Shown here piece by piece: positions 9,801 to 25,438 of a stretch of 64,000 nt of DNA (position 1 is its first letter; each line of letters starts with the position of its first letter). Below the pieces are notes generated by a model. The model worked only from the letters and a program-made list of their open reading frames with translations, was not told the DNA's origin and did no database searches. The stretch comes from Shinisaurus crocodilurus (Eukaryota; Chordata; Lepidosauria; Squamata; Shinisauridae): NCBI GenBank assembly GCA_021292165.1, contig JAHFWL010001240.1, forward strand, positions 92,793-156,792. The letters run 5' to 3'. The translations under genes and the position numbers were made by a program.

Positions 9801-11341
9801 CGCTCAGCAAGATCTGCCACAGACGGCCTTCTCCCTGTCCCGTCAGCCAGAGAAACCAGGCTGGTGGGGACTAGGAGGAGGGCCTTTTCTGTGGCAGCCC
9901 CCAATTTATGGAACTCTCTCCCCAGTGACCTCCGCCATGCCCCTTCCTTGATTAGCTTCCGCCGTGCATTAAAAACATGGCTTTTCAGACGGGAATATGG
10001 GGTGGATTAGGATTTTTAAGTTTTGTACTGTTTTTAATTGTGTTTTACACTCTGTTTTTTCTTGTGTTTTATTGGACTGTACATCGCTCAGAGTGGCTGG
10101 ATGACTGGCCAGATGGGTGATTCAAAAATATAATAAATAAATAAACAAACTGCAGGATACATCATTCATTTTAAAGCAGCTTCATGCTGAGACCTGGAGC
10201 CTGGCCACTGTGAGTCTGGCAAACCGCTTTGAGTACTGCTTGTTAACTGGGCAAAGCTTCCCTGTTAAAATCCTCTTCTTACTGCATAGCTTCTGGAATC
10301 ATTGTCCTATCCCACTGTGCTGATTCTCCCAAATCAACAGCCTAGAGAACATTCTAGTGTTAACAATGGGCTGCCTCCTGCAGGCTTCAAGAGGTGAATC
10401 ATGCGGTTCCAAAAACAGGGAGGTCCAAAGTTGAAGTTTTCAGTTGCTAAAAGTACCCTTTTAGCTTGGGAGAGGCTGTAAGAAGAATCATCTGCAAGGA
10501 ATAGCTTGCTGTTCATCCTTCCTGCCCCCAGATGTTGGAAACCTCTCTGTCCCAGGGCTTGCTCCGTAGCTACACTGAGCGAGCTGACTCTTGGGTACTG
10601 AATTTGTTTCACATCATAACTGCTTGCTGGCAGAAAAGTTGCGCTGGTGATTGTCATCTTGTGCTTTCTTCCCTTGTGCAGTTTCTGAAGTGAGCCATCG
10701 TGTAACCTGTAGCACATCTGAATAACAGAGGTGCTTCCTTTTCTGTGTGGGTGACCAGCCTTCTTGCTTTTACTTCCAGGTATTACATTCACAACAAAAA
10801 AGGTCGTCTGGTCAACGCACCCTATGTGGACAACTCCTACAAGTGGGCTGGTGGTGGTTTCCAGTCTACAGTGGGCGACCTTCTGAAGTTTGGGAACGCC
10901 ATGCTGTATGGCTATCAACTTGGGCAGCTGAAAAAGCTTGGCACTGGAGTCCTTCCTGGCTATCTCAAGCCCAGCACGGTAGCAATGCTGTGGGCCGCAG
11001 TCCCAAACGCGGAGGCAGCCGGGGACAAAGATAGTAAATATGGGATGGCGTGGTCTGTGGTGGAGAAGAAGCAGGAATGTGGCTTCTGCAGGCGGCAGCG
11101 ACACTACGCCTCCCACAGTGGAGGGGCAGTGGGTGCAAGCAGCATCCTGCTCATCCTGCCTGAAGAACCAGACTCCGAGGGAGCAAAGGCGGGCTCACGG
11201 ATGCCGCCGCAGGGTGTGGTGGTCACAATTATTTGTAATATGCAGTCAGTTTTTCTTCACAGCACTGCCGTAAAGATTGCAATGGAGTTCGAAAAGGACA
11301 ATTTAGCACAGCACACTGATAAAAACAGCTTGCAGGACTAA
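493..11341 (+). CDS. LACTB: LACTB, mitochondrial serine beta-lactamase-like protein
   Basis: The coding exons are 493-807, 1341-1407, 3921-4111, 5380-5713, 6439-6604 and 10780-11341. They join in frame to give 544 aa; the human protein has about 547. The product is an active-site-serine hydrolase related to bacterial class C beta-lactamases and penicillin-binding proteins. In mammals it forms filaments in the mitochondrial intermembrane space and influences lipid metabolism. What is visible: an Arg-rich presequence (1-40), a Gly/Leu/Ala hydrophobic segment (about 44-67), an Ala/Glu/Gly low-complexity linker (55-83), the catalytic S150-I-S-K153 motif, a class C-like segment [11 protein letters not shown], a Lys/Glu-rich charged insert in exon 4, Y308-S-T in place of the usual Y-x-N, and H470-S-G as the third motif (HTG in human). 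Every junction is GT-AG. The ATG at 493 gives the expected targeting sequence. The N-terminus is the least conserved part, and its length is set by GC-rich repeats. I recognise the family from memory, and the match is unambiguous. Confidence 0.96.
1140..1296. mobile_element. hAT-like MITE in LACTB intron 1
   Basis: The ends are imperfect inverted repeats: CTGTGGCCCTCCAAATG at about 1171 pairs with CTGGAGGGCTACAGG at about 1269. The interior is the common reptile sequence with CCAGCTCCCATCAGCC. It has no coding capacity. A related, less decayed copy is at 26255-26372. Confidence 0.65.
1341..1407 (+). CDS. LACTB: LACTB coding exon 2 (residues 106-128)
   Basis: The acceptor is CCGATAG|GATGAA and the donor is TCAGAAG|GTGCGT. 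The 67-nt exon encodes [20 protein letters not shown], the first strand of the hydrolase fold. It was too short to be found by length alone; I placed it by homology and splice phase. Confidence 0.94.
1713..1847. mobile_element. Palindromic hAT MITE, intron 2 copy
   Basis: This 135-bp element is an almost perfect inverted repeat running from CAGTGTTCTCC to GGAGAACACTG. Both arms share the private variant GGTCTACAAC where other copies have GGCCTACAAC. The flanks TTCTACGC (1705-1712) and CTCTAGGC (1848-1855) agree at 6 of 8 positions, fitting an aged 8-bp hAT target-site duplication. Confidence 0.85.
1961..2205 (+). mobile_element. Sauria-type tRNA SINE
   Basis: The head is tRNA-like, with an A-box region (TGGTGTAGTGGTGAGAGTG) and a B box (GGTTCTAGTCC). 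A conserved body follows, then the Bov-B-like tail GGGTATAAATA and an AATA simple repeat. A GGA trinucleotide expansion interrupts the body. Sauria SINEs are diagnostic of squamates. Confidence 0.9.
2206..3920 (+). other. Remainder of LACTB intron 2
   Basis: I see no gene here. There is a short hAT-like remnant near 2920-2995, a (CA)-rich stretch at 3188-3212, and otherwise unremarkable AT-rich intronic sequence. Confidence 0.6.
3921..4111 (+). CDS. LACTB: LACTB coding exon 3 with catalytic SISK
   Basis: The acceptor is CCCTTAAAG|GCATGG and the donor is GAAAAG|GTAAAT. The exon carries GYADVENR and the active-site S150-I-S-K153 (serine nucleophile and lysine base), then the conserved [17 protein letters not shown] fragment begins only a few tens of bases past the donor. 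Confidence 0.96.
4130..5050 (+). mobile_element. L2-like LINE 3' fragment with RT remnant
   Basis: Translation in several frames gives the end of a LINE ORF2: [15 protein letters not shown], then [20 protein letters not shown], then FSVAAP before the stop. A 3' end in AATA repeats follows. Frames are broken by an internal deletion between 4400 and 4430 and by shifts near 4660, so it is dead. The architecture matches the L2/CR1 superfamily. It lies in LACTB intron 3, close to the exon 3 donor. Confidence 0.88.
5380..5713 (+). CDS. LACTB: LACTB coding exon 4 with charged insert
   Basis: The acceptor is AAAATCCAG|GTCATG and the donor is AAACCAG|GTAAGT. After [11 protein letters not shown] it encodes a long Lys/Glu-rich insert of about 70 residues that is special to LACTB among its relatives, ending in DDPLFFKPG. 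In mammals this lineage-specific region contributes to filament assembly; that role here is inferred. Confidence 0.95.
5940..6136 (+). mobile_element. tRNA-derived SINE in LACTB intron 4
   Basis: The head GGGCTGTAGTCCAGTGG and the B box GGTCCAGTCCC look tRNA-like. They are followed by the body containing CTGAGCTAGATGGACCAATG and CAGTATAAGGCAGCTGCC. Related copies on the opposite strand are at 15275-15475 and 23285-23480. Confidence 0.78.
6439..6604 (+). CDS. LACTB: LACTB coding exon 5
   Basis: The acceptor is TATCTTCAAG|GTAGTC and the donor is GAGCAAG|GTAAAT. The exon encodes [20 protein letters not shown], with Y308-S-T at the position of the Y-x-N motif of class C enzymes. Human LACTB also has YST, so this is a family feature and not a mutation. 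Confidence 0.95.
6605..7920 (+). other. LACTB intron 5, 5' part
   Basis: No gene or clear repeat is visible apart from a G homopolymer near 7900-7909. The sequence is typical intronic DNA. Confidence 0.55.
7932..8088 (-). mobile_element. 5S rRNA-headed SINE with CR1 tail, copy A
   Basis: On the minus strand, 8073-8017 reads as the central and 3' part of 5S rRNA, including AGCTAAGCAGGGTC (A box), CCTGGTTATTACTTGG and ATGGGAGACC (C box). The rest (about 8010-7932) is a short unique link and then GTTGGACTCGATGGCCTTGT and AACTCTATGATC. The last stretch is the 3' tail of the CR1 family seen at 30090-30150. The 5' half of 5S is missing or replaced. Copy B is at 29416-29578. Confidence 0.82.
8150..9125 (+). 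mobile_element. L2-like LINE reverse transcriptase fragment
   Basis: Broken frames carry reverse-transcriptase blocks in the right order: QSGF (8350), [13 protein letters not shown] (8450), [17 protein letters not shown] (8590-8650), [11 protein letters not shown] (8795) and [15 protein letters not shown] (9060). The catalytic YADD box near 8695 is disrupted. Frameshifts and stops separate the blocks, so it is a dead copy inside LACTB intron 5. Confidence 0.9.
9588..9610. repeat. (GT)n microsatellite
   Basis: About 11 GT units lie just upstream of an L2-like LINE 3' end. Confidence 0.9.
9640..10150 (+). mobile_element. L2-like LINE 3' end
   Basis: The final ORF2 residues are readable ([19 protein letters not shown], then after a frameshift [15 protein letters not shown] and [19 protein letters not shown], stop at about 10010). 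A 3'UTR with ACATCGCTCAGAGTGGCTGG and an AATA tail follows. It is the same family as the fragment at 4130-5050 and better preserved. It lies in LACTB intron 5. Confidence 0.9.
10780..11341 (+). CDS. LACTB: LACTB terminal coding exon 6
   Basis: The acceptor is TACTTCCAG|GTATTA and the stop is TAA at 11339-11341. It encodes the C-terminal third, including [27 protein letters not shown], and [10 protein letters not shown], which holds the H470-S-G motif. The C-terminal tail after EFEKD is longer than in human by about a dozen residues, which I infer reflects a shifted stop. Confidence 0.96.
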
Positions 11342-12158
11342 GCGAGCTTCCAAAGGAAACGTGGAAAGCTATGTACGCTGACAGGTGTCCATCGCACTGA
11401 AGGTATCTTCTTGCCAAGCAGGCTCCCGTCCTACGATGATTACGCTGCATTAGAACTTGTCACTCAGGGAAGCAGCTGTATGAGTCCAACGGCCCCTCCT
11501 TAAAGGGAGAGAAGTATTTTGTAAGGCCACTCCAATGCAAATTGCCAAAAGCGCTAGCAGCGCTTGCTTTTGCTACCTGAAGCCAAGCTTAGATGCCAAT
11601 CAAATCGCTTCACCTCTTCTTTCCCCCCCCCCCTCTGCAAATTGAGTCACACTGAGATGTGCAAAATGAATGTCTGCCTCGGAAACCTATAGTGGGTAGC
11701 CTTGCATGTTAGGCTGTATCTGCATGTCTTTTTTGGCAGAGGCTCTTCACTTTCAAAATTGTAGTTGAAAGACTGATGGTCACAGTGGAAGCACGGGCGC
11801 AACCACTGCAGACTTCCTTTGAGCAGGTGCCGCCACAGCACCAATTACCATCACAGCACTGAAGGGAGTGGCCCGTTCGTGCAGGATTTGGGTACCACTA
11901 CATGTGTTCAGGGTCCCAGCTCTTGATTAGGAGTCGAGGGAGGCAGCAGGGAGTGAGCTGCCAAGGGTTACTCTATCAGCTCCTGAGAAGCAGCCAAGGA
12001 AGACATAGGAGAGTTAATCCCCCTCCTCTCATGGCTGTTAACAGGGCTCATTCTGCAACGTTAGTAATTTTGACTGTTGGTGCAAAAGCCACTAAAATGA
12101 ATCCTGCCGTTATGGTGGGATTGACTTTCAGCATAAGATCGAATGCTACTGTTTAGCA

Positions 12159-12226
12159 CAGTGTTCTCCAACCTTGGGTCCCCAGATTTTTTGGCCTACA
12201 ACTCCCAGCATGCCCCAGCCAGCATA
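12159..12226 (+). mobile_element. Half-size hAT MITE (single arm)
   Basis: A single arm runs from CAGTGTTCTCCAACCTTGGG to CCCCAGCCAGCATA, without the inverted second arm. It has a one-base loss in the T run. The target-site duplication is not clear. Confidence 0.75.
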
Positions 12227-12238
12227 TACGTGTGTTTA

Positions 12239-12350
12239 CAGTGTGATCCTGTACATCAGTGTGATCCTGTACATTTCTACTGAGAAGTAAGTCCCATTGT
12301 GCTCAAAGGGACTTACTCCCAAGTAGATGGGTTTCGGGTTGCAGCCTTAG
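12239..12350. repeat. Tandem doublet plus short interspersed repeat
   Basis: The 18-mer CAGTGTGATCCTGTACAT occurs twice in tandem at 12239-12274. Then follows the repeat with GAGAAGTAAGTCCCATTG and GGGACTTACTCCCAAGTA, whose halves are imperfect inverted copies. Related copies are near 12682-12770, 19951-20032, 24195-24292 and 34670-34755. Confidence 0.7.
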
Positions 12351-13964
12351 TGTTGCTGTTTTTAACAACTTGCTGGCCAAGTAATATTTCCCGTAGACTT
12401 AAGGGTAGTCTGGAGTTTCTTGGAAAGGCTCATGCTTCTGTCTGCTGATCATGGTACCAAAGTTACAGTTGGTTTCAGAATTTGGCAGGCTTGTTGTCAA
12501 AGGATGTGTGGTCATAATAGTTTTTCCTAGGCATAACTCACTGCCAACACTGTATAGTCTTTGCTCCGTTTATCAAAATTTCATCCTGTTCGCTTTCTAA
12601 CCCTTTACTTGCCAATAAGATTTTCAAAAGGCAGGAGACATGTCTTAAAGCTTTGAGATGTTTACAAAGCTTATCAAAAGCTGCAATCCTATGTGCATTT
12701 ACTTGGGAGTAATCTCTGTTGAATAAGTGGGACTTGCTTCTGAGCGAGCATGCATGGGTTCAGGCTAGAAGACTCCTATCTGGCACTTGCCCATATTTAT
12801 ATTCAAGCTGGCCTTGAAATCCACTCTTGCTGATCTCTTAACATCCCATAATTCCTCTGAGGGAGACTATTGCACCAGCATCCATGCTATCTTCACTTCC
12901 TTAGGCATGCCTGCCCTTCATCTGGTAGTAAGTGTGGATGCTGTCAGCTAAGTTGCCTTTTTGCTTTGCATCCTAACTTTGGGCTTTTTCTTCCTGAGTT
13001 GGTGAGGGAAAGCTGACTCCATGCTTTGCTCATCCTCACTAATGAATTTCCCCCTGAAGTTTTGCCTCAACTTCATAGGGCATGAAAGCATGAATGGTGG
13101 GTTTGTAGTAATGCCTGGATTAGGTTTTCCCACAGTTCAGCTCTGTGTTCTCTAGCCCTCACAGGTCACCTCCCCTGGATAGTTCTGTTTGCTAGCTTGC
13201 TTCAGACTCTCAAGGTTTTTTGACCATCCTCTCACATATGCTTGGACTTGCTTACAATCCCAACCCCTGCTGCTTTTCTTACTTTCCATCTGTTTCTAGT
13301 CATGTTACACTCTGCCTTTGGTACGGTAAGTGATGATTTTCTTGATGGATAATGGCCCAGACTCAGCCAAAACGGTTGCCTCTGTCATGCATTGCATGTG
13401 TGAAGGGGTCTACCAATGACTGGGGATCAGGGCTGTGCCACTAGCTCAAATCCTGGCATCCATGTGCACGAAGAGGCGCGTCTGTTTCTGTGCTCATGCA
13501 TAGGGGCTCCTCTTCAGAAGTCCACGCTCAACTCTCAGGGACTAGTCCAGCTGTGTAATGTCGGGGATGGGATCAGCAGCGTGGCTCAATTCCTGGTTCT
13601 AGCTTGGGCCGTCTTCTGACATTATACATGTGAAGGGTATTCGTGCCAACCAGCCATTTGATCATACTTCATTACCAATAGACATGCATTAAAAAAAAAA
13701 AAACTCCTAGGGGCAAGCCTGTTAAGAGGTTCTTTTATGAAATACCTCAAACTTACTTATCTAACTGTGTGTTTAGTATCATTGTTGGTTAAACTGATTT
13801 CTTTTCAAACTTTTTTTGGGGGGAAGGTTCTAAAATGGATGACACCAATACTGTTTTCTTCCTCTTTTGTGTGAGGTGCCTGATCAGAAACTCTTCCGTT
13901 CCATTCATCTTTGTAATTAAGAAAGGTCTATTAGTATTATTGGTCTAGAGGTGCGAAGTAATTG

Positions 13965-14060
13965 GGTGGGTTCGCACGACACAACGCCCCACACTGTGGC
14001 ACGAGCCACACAGTGTGCATTCCCTGTCCAAGGGCCCACAATGTGCCCAACAGACAATCG
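13965..14060. mobile_element. DNA-transposon remnant with GTTCGCACGACAC end
   Basis: The start GGGTTCGCACGACACAACGC resembles the terminal repeat of the element at 19436-19618. The other end is not certain. Confidence 0.45.
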
Positions 14061-14380
14061 GCCACATCATGGGTCCTTGCCCACCTCAGTCCTCCAGCAG
14101 GTATCTCAGGACTCTGTGGGAGCACCAAGATTCACCCCAACCCCGTCGTTGTGGAGAGCTCATGGCAGCAGCAGGAATTGCTCCAGCCAGCTGGAGCAAT
14201 CTCTGCCCTGCACCACCGATGTGAGGCCTTTCGGCATAGGCAAAGTTAAGAGTTTCTTGCTCTTCTCCCCACTTTCTCCAGCGGCCTATTTAGGTTAACT
14301 GGTTCTGTTGGCTTCTAATCATGTAAAATACCTATTTAGATCTTTTAATGATGGTAACTGGCCTTTTTGATGCCTTATCT

Positions 14381-14386
14381 AATAAA
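14381..14386 (+). terminator. LACTB: Candidate LACTB polyadenylation signal
   Basis: A canonical AATAAA is followed within 40 bases by a GT-rich stretch (GTGGTGTCGTGTGCTGTGTT), as expected of a cleavage site. It lies about 380 bp from the candidate RPS27L signal on the other strand, so the two genes would end tail-to-tail. Confidence 0.55.
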
Positions 14387-14762
14387 CACTTCATATTGTT
14401 GACAGAATGCTCAAGTGGTGTCGTGTGCTGTGTTAATGTTCAATTGAATCTACTCTTTTTCTAGTAGATGTAGATTATGGGATCTGGGAGACCAACTCGC
14501 TTCCTTCTTTGTAGCTTCAAGATGTGCAGAGCAACGTTTGTAAAAGCTGCGTAGAACACCAGAGGTGGCGACTGCTGTAGAAAGAGGGGAAGGTAAGACA
14601 CACACACCCCAACTGGCTAAACCTACACAAACTTGTTCAAAAAACTACAATTATATATTTAACTAAGAAACTATAACCTCTCCTGCTTTACTTGAGCATC
14701 TGTTAACATTTCTCTAAGTGCAGTAAAACAGCACAAACTCTTGCAGGTCTCATATCAAGCAG

Positions 14763-14768
14763 TTTATT
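14763..14768 (-). terminator. RPS27L: Candidate RPS27L polyadenylation signal (distal)
   Basis: TTTATT on the plus strand is AATAAA on the RPS27L strand. Downstream on that strand lies GTTTGTGCTGTTTT, a GU-rich element. A closer candidate AATAAA is at 15823-15828, with weaker downstream sequence, so the 3'UTR may have short and long forms. Confidence 0.5.
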
Positions 14769-16265
14769 GATTCTGAAACAGTCAAACTTCTAAAACAAAA
14801 TATCATTTTAGTAGGGGGAAGGGACACAGCTACTAGAGATTTACTGAGATTCTTCCAACTCAGGAGTTCCTATTTACCTTTAAACAGGTGCCATAGCTTC
14901 AATGATGGTTTCTTTAGATATTTGTTAAGCCTGTGTTACATTTTGAATGTTACCAAATAAAGAATAAGCCACGGACTGTGAAAATCATGGTTGCAGCAGC
15001 ACAAATCCTCCTGATTCAAGAAAATTTGCAGTGAAGCTGCTACTTTAATGACTGACACATTCTTCAAACTGTTCAGGAAAGCAACAACCCTAAGATCCAT
15101 CCACAACCTAAAACCCTTTCCAGGAATTTCTATCTCAAGTTTTAGCATTGCAGGTGATTATTTACCCTACTGACAACAGTGAAGCGCAAATAGCCTCGCT
15201 GACTGCCAGATACAGTTCAGGGTGGTAGAATACAGTCATGGGCAGGAGCCACACAGTCCAAGGCCTCAGTGAAAATTCAAGGACGTGGGAACTGAGCTGC
15301 CTCATCCCAGGTCAGACGGTTTCTCCATCTCTGCCAGTAGCAACTCTCCAGGGTCAGGTGGAGATTCCCGTCACCTGCTACCTGATCCTTTTAACTGGAG
15401 ATACTCGAGATTGAACCTGGGACCTTCTGCAAGCAAAGTATGTGCTCTACCTTGCACATCGGCGCTCTTAATAAAGAAAAATCAGAAAACTTTAAAGAGT
15501 CTGCATCATAGCATAACTTATGAGCAAGACTAACAACAATGCAAGCAGGCTTTGAAGTGATGCCCAGTTTGTTGACTCACAAGATAGCTGAAAAATATAT
15601 TTTTTCCCCGAGCACAATTGGAAAAAGCTTTTGGCCCCTGACAAAGGTACATACTGAAACATGTTGGACAATAAAATATTTCAGTTGGCACCAGATACTT
15701 CTTTCTCTTCAGTTTGTTGACCAGCCATGAACCTATTAGCAGATCTATGGGAATTTCTTCTAGGCAAAACTCTACTAAAATAAATGGGGGATTTGGAACA
15801 AGCCAAACACTCTTGCATAGATTTTATTCACTTCAAAGGGGATTTACGAAGTAGATATTCCCAGAGAACTGGGCTGCAAACCTGCAAAACCAGCAGAATT
15901 AAAATACAAGTACCCCTTCCTATGGAAGAGACTCTTAACACAGGTTTTGCAAGACTATCATTTAAATTTCTTTACTATAGCAACCCACTGTTACGGAAAA
16001 GAAAAATGCACTGAGTGCATTAAAATTACTTTTATAATTAAGAGCCCTATCCATTCAGCATCCATTATATAATAAAAGCTATAAAAATAGAGTTAAATTA
16101 TCCCCAAACATACACACACAATCTGCACATAAGACAAGAGGTCCACCCTTAGTGTTTTCTGGGGCTGGGATTGCAAAGCCAGACATAATTAACTTGCTAG
16201 ATTAAACAGCACTGTTGGACAGGTAAGGCTTCCAGCGGTGGCAGGTACAGCAGCAAACGAACAGT
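14769..16265 (-). other. RPS27L: RPS27L probable 3'UTR
   Basis: This stretch follows the RPS27L stop codon on the minus strand. It is AT-rich, with a tRNA-derived SINE embedded at about 15275-15475. I see no other gene. Its extent depends on which polyadenylation signal is used. Confidence 0.45.
15275..15475 (-). mobile_element. tRNA-derived SINE
   Basis: Plus-strand landmarks are GAGCTGCCTCATCCCAGGTC, TCTCCAGGGTCAGGTGGAGA, and the reversed B box region ATTGAACCTGGGACCTTCTG. It is the same family as 5940-6136 and 23285-23480 and lies within the probable RPS27L 3'UTR. Confidence 0.72.
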
Positions 16266-22392
<6,127 letters not shown>

Positions 22393-22739
22393 GTTTTCGA
22401 CTTCGCCTTCCCTCCGCGTGAGCCGAGCGCCTGCCTGCCTGCTGCGTGCCTTCCCGCCCACAAACACGCCCCGGCGCTTGACGCGGCGGGCCAGGCCCCG
22501 CCCCCGGCCCGTCTCCAGGGCGACGCCTGACTTCCGGGAGACCCTCTAGGAGTCCAAACGAGGGACTCTACGGTCGGAGCGCATAATCCGGTCGGGAGGC
22601 CTGGGGTGCGTTTCGCTCACCGTTTGAGGCGGGGTGTGGGGGGGGGGTTGTTTGTTTCAAACAAAAGAAACATTGAGCTTTTCACATCTACTTTGTGACT
22701 TTTGGAAAATTCCAAAAATTGGGGGGAATTTATTTTTTA

Positions 22740-22930
22740 AATCCTGGATGAGGTTTGCTTTCCCCGCCCACCAGTCGCGTTCTATGAATCTGAGTGGCCA
22801 TGAGGAGGCTTGAGTGACAGCGCTTCATCCCTCCTGTTTGCCAATCCGCGCCAAAAGAGTGGCCTGATTGCCCGCCCCTTCCCTTGATTGGCAAGGTGGG
22901 GAAGGAAACGGTAGAGCCACTCATTTCTTA
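22740..22930. promoter_or_regulatory. Upstream patch with E2F-like and CCAAT sites
   Basis: A CCAAT box (22841-22845) abuts CGCGCCAAAA (22847-22856), which is TTTTGGCGCG on the other strand, an E2F consensus. A second, inverted CCAAT (ATTGG, 22887-22891) and a GC box (CCCGCCCC, 22871-22878) follow. No gene is recognised to the right for 4 kb, so it may be distal RPS27L promoter or the start of a divergent non-coding transcript. Confidence 0.5.
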
Positions 22931-22999
22931 GCCATAGACTGAGTGTGATTAGGAACAGCAGCATTATTGTACTAAAGACTAAAGATTATTGTACTGTGC

Positions 23000-23230
23000 A
23001 TGTTTAGACAGAAAAAAGGCCTACAACTCCCAGCATGCCCCAGCCAGCTATGCGCCCTAAGCCAAACAGTTGGTCCATGTAGCTCAGTATTCGCTACAGT
23101 GCAAGGGATGCTGGGAGCTGTAGTCCAGCAACATTTGGGGCAGTAGCTAGTCTGCCCCAGCCCTACCTGAAGATTGAACCTAGGACCTTCTCCATGCAAA
23201 ATATGTACTCTCCAGTGTTGAGCTTTGGTC
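23000..23230. mobile_element. Composite of MITE half-copy and SINE pieces
   Basis: GTTTAGACAGAAAAAAGGCC then CTACAACTCCCAGCATGCC is a single arm of the family seen as a palindrome at 25439. It is followed by SINE body sequence, GATGCTGGGAGCTGTAGTCC, and an inverted B-box end (GATTGAACCTAGGACCTTCT). It looks like nested insertions. Confidence 0.6.
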
Positions 23231-23284
23231 CTTCCCTTAAAAGAAAGTAAGGCTTTAGTCCTCATGGTACTGCAAAAAGGACTG

Positions 23285-23480
23285 ATTTAAATCAGATCAC
23301 TGAAAGCTGCCTTATACTGAGTCAGACCATTGGCCCATCTAGCCCAGACAGTCTTTTACTATACTGGCAGGCAGCAGCTCTTTAGGGTCTCAGACTCTTT
23401 CCCAGCCGTACCTGGGGTTGCTGGGATTGATCCAGGGATCTTTTATATTCACAGTATATGCTCTGCCACTGAGTTGTACA
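23285..23480 (-). mobile_element. tRNA-derived SINE
   Basis: The plus strand reads GCTGCCTTATACTGAGTCAG, ACCATTGGCCCATCTAGCCC and near the end TGGGATTGATCCAGGGATCT, the inverted head. It is the same family as 5940-6136. Confidence 0.75.
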
Positions 23481-23680
23481 CTGAGTTTCCCACAAATTAA
23501 TTCTGCTTTTGAGGCCCCACTCCTACCCCTCACAAGCACTGCCTCGTGCCTTTGTTTCCTAAAGCTATCTTTACAACTTCCCTCCCCTCTGTATCTGTAT
23601 TCTGTATCTTTTTTAAAAAAAAATAGCTGAAAATGGCTTGAGGCCAGCACTACAAGTTGTTGGTTTTTTTAAGTTAAAAG

Positions 23681-23923
23681 GAAGAGCCAGTGTGGCGTAG
23701 TGGTGAGAGTGTTGAACTGGGACTCGGGAGATCTGGGTTCTAGTCCCCGTTCAACCATGAAACTCACTGGGTGACTTTGGGCCAGTCACTGACTCTCAGC
23801 CTAACCTACCTCACAGGGTTGTTGTGAGGATAAAATGGAGAGGAGGATTATGTAAGCCGCCTTGGGTTCCTTGCAGGAAAAAAGGCGGGGTATAAATATA
23901 ATAAATAAATAAAATAAATAAAC
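23681..23923 (+). mobile_element. Sauria SINE, full length
   Basis: The head is GAGCCAGTGTGGCGTAGTGG and the B box is GGTTCTAGTCC. The body is complete, and the tail GGGGTATAAATATAATAAAT runs into AATA repeats. It is the best-preserved plus-strand copy in the window. Confidence 0.92.
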
Positions 23924-24194
23924 ATATTGCAGCATATATATTAGTACCTATATTCCGCACTAACCCTCTACAAGCCTCAATGCACTAGACTAGCTGAAAG
24001 ACACCACCCATTTGTTGCATAAGCTAAGAAACACTAGTGCAGAACTATCTGGTGCATTATATCAGGCTTAATATGTGACTTTTAAATGGTGTACTCAAGC
24101 AAAGATGACCCTTTCAAGGCTGCATTTGGGAAATAACATTCGTTTTTAGGGAAATGTCATATCTTTAGTCGCTTGGCAATGAGGTTCTTAGGGT

Positions 24195-24292
24195 AATTGC
24201 AATCCTAGGCACGTCTAACTTTGAAGAGAGTCCCGCTGAGTTCAATGGGACTTATTTCCAGGTATGTGTGTATAGGATTGCAGCCTAAGAGA
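24195..24292. repeat. Short interspersed repeat with GCAATCCTA ends
   Basis: The ends GCAATCCTAGGC and ATAGGATTGCAGCC are inverted. The centre contains GAGTTCAATGGGACTTATTT. It is non-coding and MITE-like. Its class is not certain. Confidence 0.65.
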
Positions 24293-24304
24293 TTGTATGC
24301 TTTC

Positions 24305-24460
24305 AACCAGGGGTGGCCAACTTTTTCTAGTCTCAGGGGCCACTCTGTTGTCCAGGCAGTGATCCAGAGTGAGGGGGCGGTCAACTGCATAATTAATTTG
24401 GCCCCATGTAGCAGTAAAAGACTCCACAGTTATGGAGCACATCTGTTCAGGCACAGCATT
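24305..24460. mobile_element. hAT-like MITE remnant
   Basis: It starts at CCAGGGGTGGCCAACTTTTT and contains GGCCACTCTGTTGTCCAGGC. The start is typical of hAT-type non-autonomous elements, but the right end is unclear. Confidence 0.45.
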
Positions 24461-25438
24461 ACATAAAAATATGGGTATTTACATAGTATATACAAAATCC
24501 AAAAGAGTGATGTAATGTTAAACCGTGGAATCTCTGTTTCTCAGAAGTTTAACTCATTTTGGTTAAGACCAGAAAAATTGCTTCAAGAGCTACCTACATC
24601 CAGTCCAGGTTGGAGGGGAGGGTGACCAGTTAATCACCCCTGCCTTAAATAAAACAGGGGGGTGGGGGAAACTGTAGTGGGATTATTTTAATTCTTCACG
24701 TAGTCTTTAGAGCTAATTGGTTATACATCTGTCTTGAGAGTTCTAATTTTATATGGTTTTGTGAAGCAGAAATATAGAGAGGGAAATGAAATAAATTATT
24801 TTGCTCTTAATGCTGTTCCTGCCTGATTGTGAGAACATGGAAGGCTACCTTTTTAGAGAAAACCTCGGTAAGTGGTAAGCCTATTAGGGTGCAATCCTAT
24901 TACAATGATCATAAGCCCCACCCACCCCAAACCCGGAGGTTTATGCTCATCCTGTGCAGGGCAGGAGGAGCGGCTGAAGCGACCTTCGCCTCCCTGTCCT
25001 CGCGCCCTGCATTTTCGCTAGATGGGCTTTTTTGCCCATCTAAGCATTTCAGAGGGGGAGGGAAGGAGGCTGAAAGGGCCTCAGGATAGCTTGTATCCTG
25101 GTCTCTCCAGTCTCCTCCCCTCCCACCAAAACGCCCCCTTTCCCCCTCTCCGAGGTCGCATTCCCAACATCGGAGAGGCAGCCAGTGTGGTTCTTTCCGC
25201 GCCAGCTGCGAGGGGAATGAGGACAGATCGTGGATTCCCCCCTCCGACGACGGAGTGCTGTCTCCGACCTTGGATCTGGGAATCCGAAGAATCCTATGGC
25301 TCCTCAGATGCTGCCCAGGGCCCATAGCATTGCTCCCCCAATTGCCATGATGGAAACTGCAATCCTAGGCACACTTACCTGCTGGGTGTAGGCCCTCAAA
25401 TACCAACTTCTAAGTAAATATGCATAGGATTGTACTCG

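Larger units (their letters stand above)
11342..14400 (+). other. LACTB: LACTB probable 3'UTR and gene tail
   Basis: About 3 kb follows the LACTB stop with no other gene. It contains a half-size hAT MITE (12159-12226), an 18-bp tandem doublet with an ataggattgc-type interspersed repeat (12239-12350), and a C run near 11625. The first strong AATAAA that I see is at 14381. Whether the whole stretch is transcribed is inferred. Confidence 0.5.

Noticed and set aside
10334..11116. 260-aa open frame on the minus strand
   Set aside because: Its 3' half is the antisense of LACTB exon 6, and the rest is intron. It has no recognisable domain.
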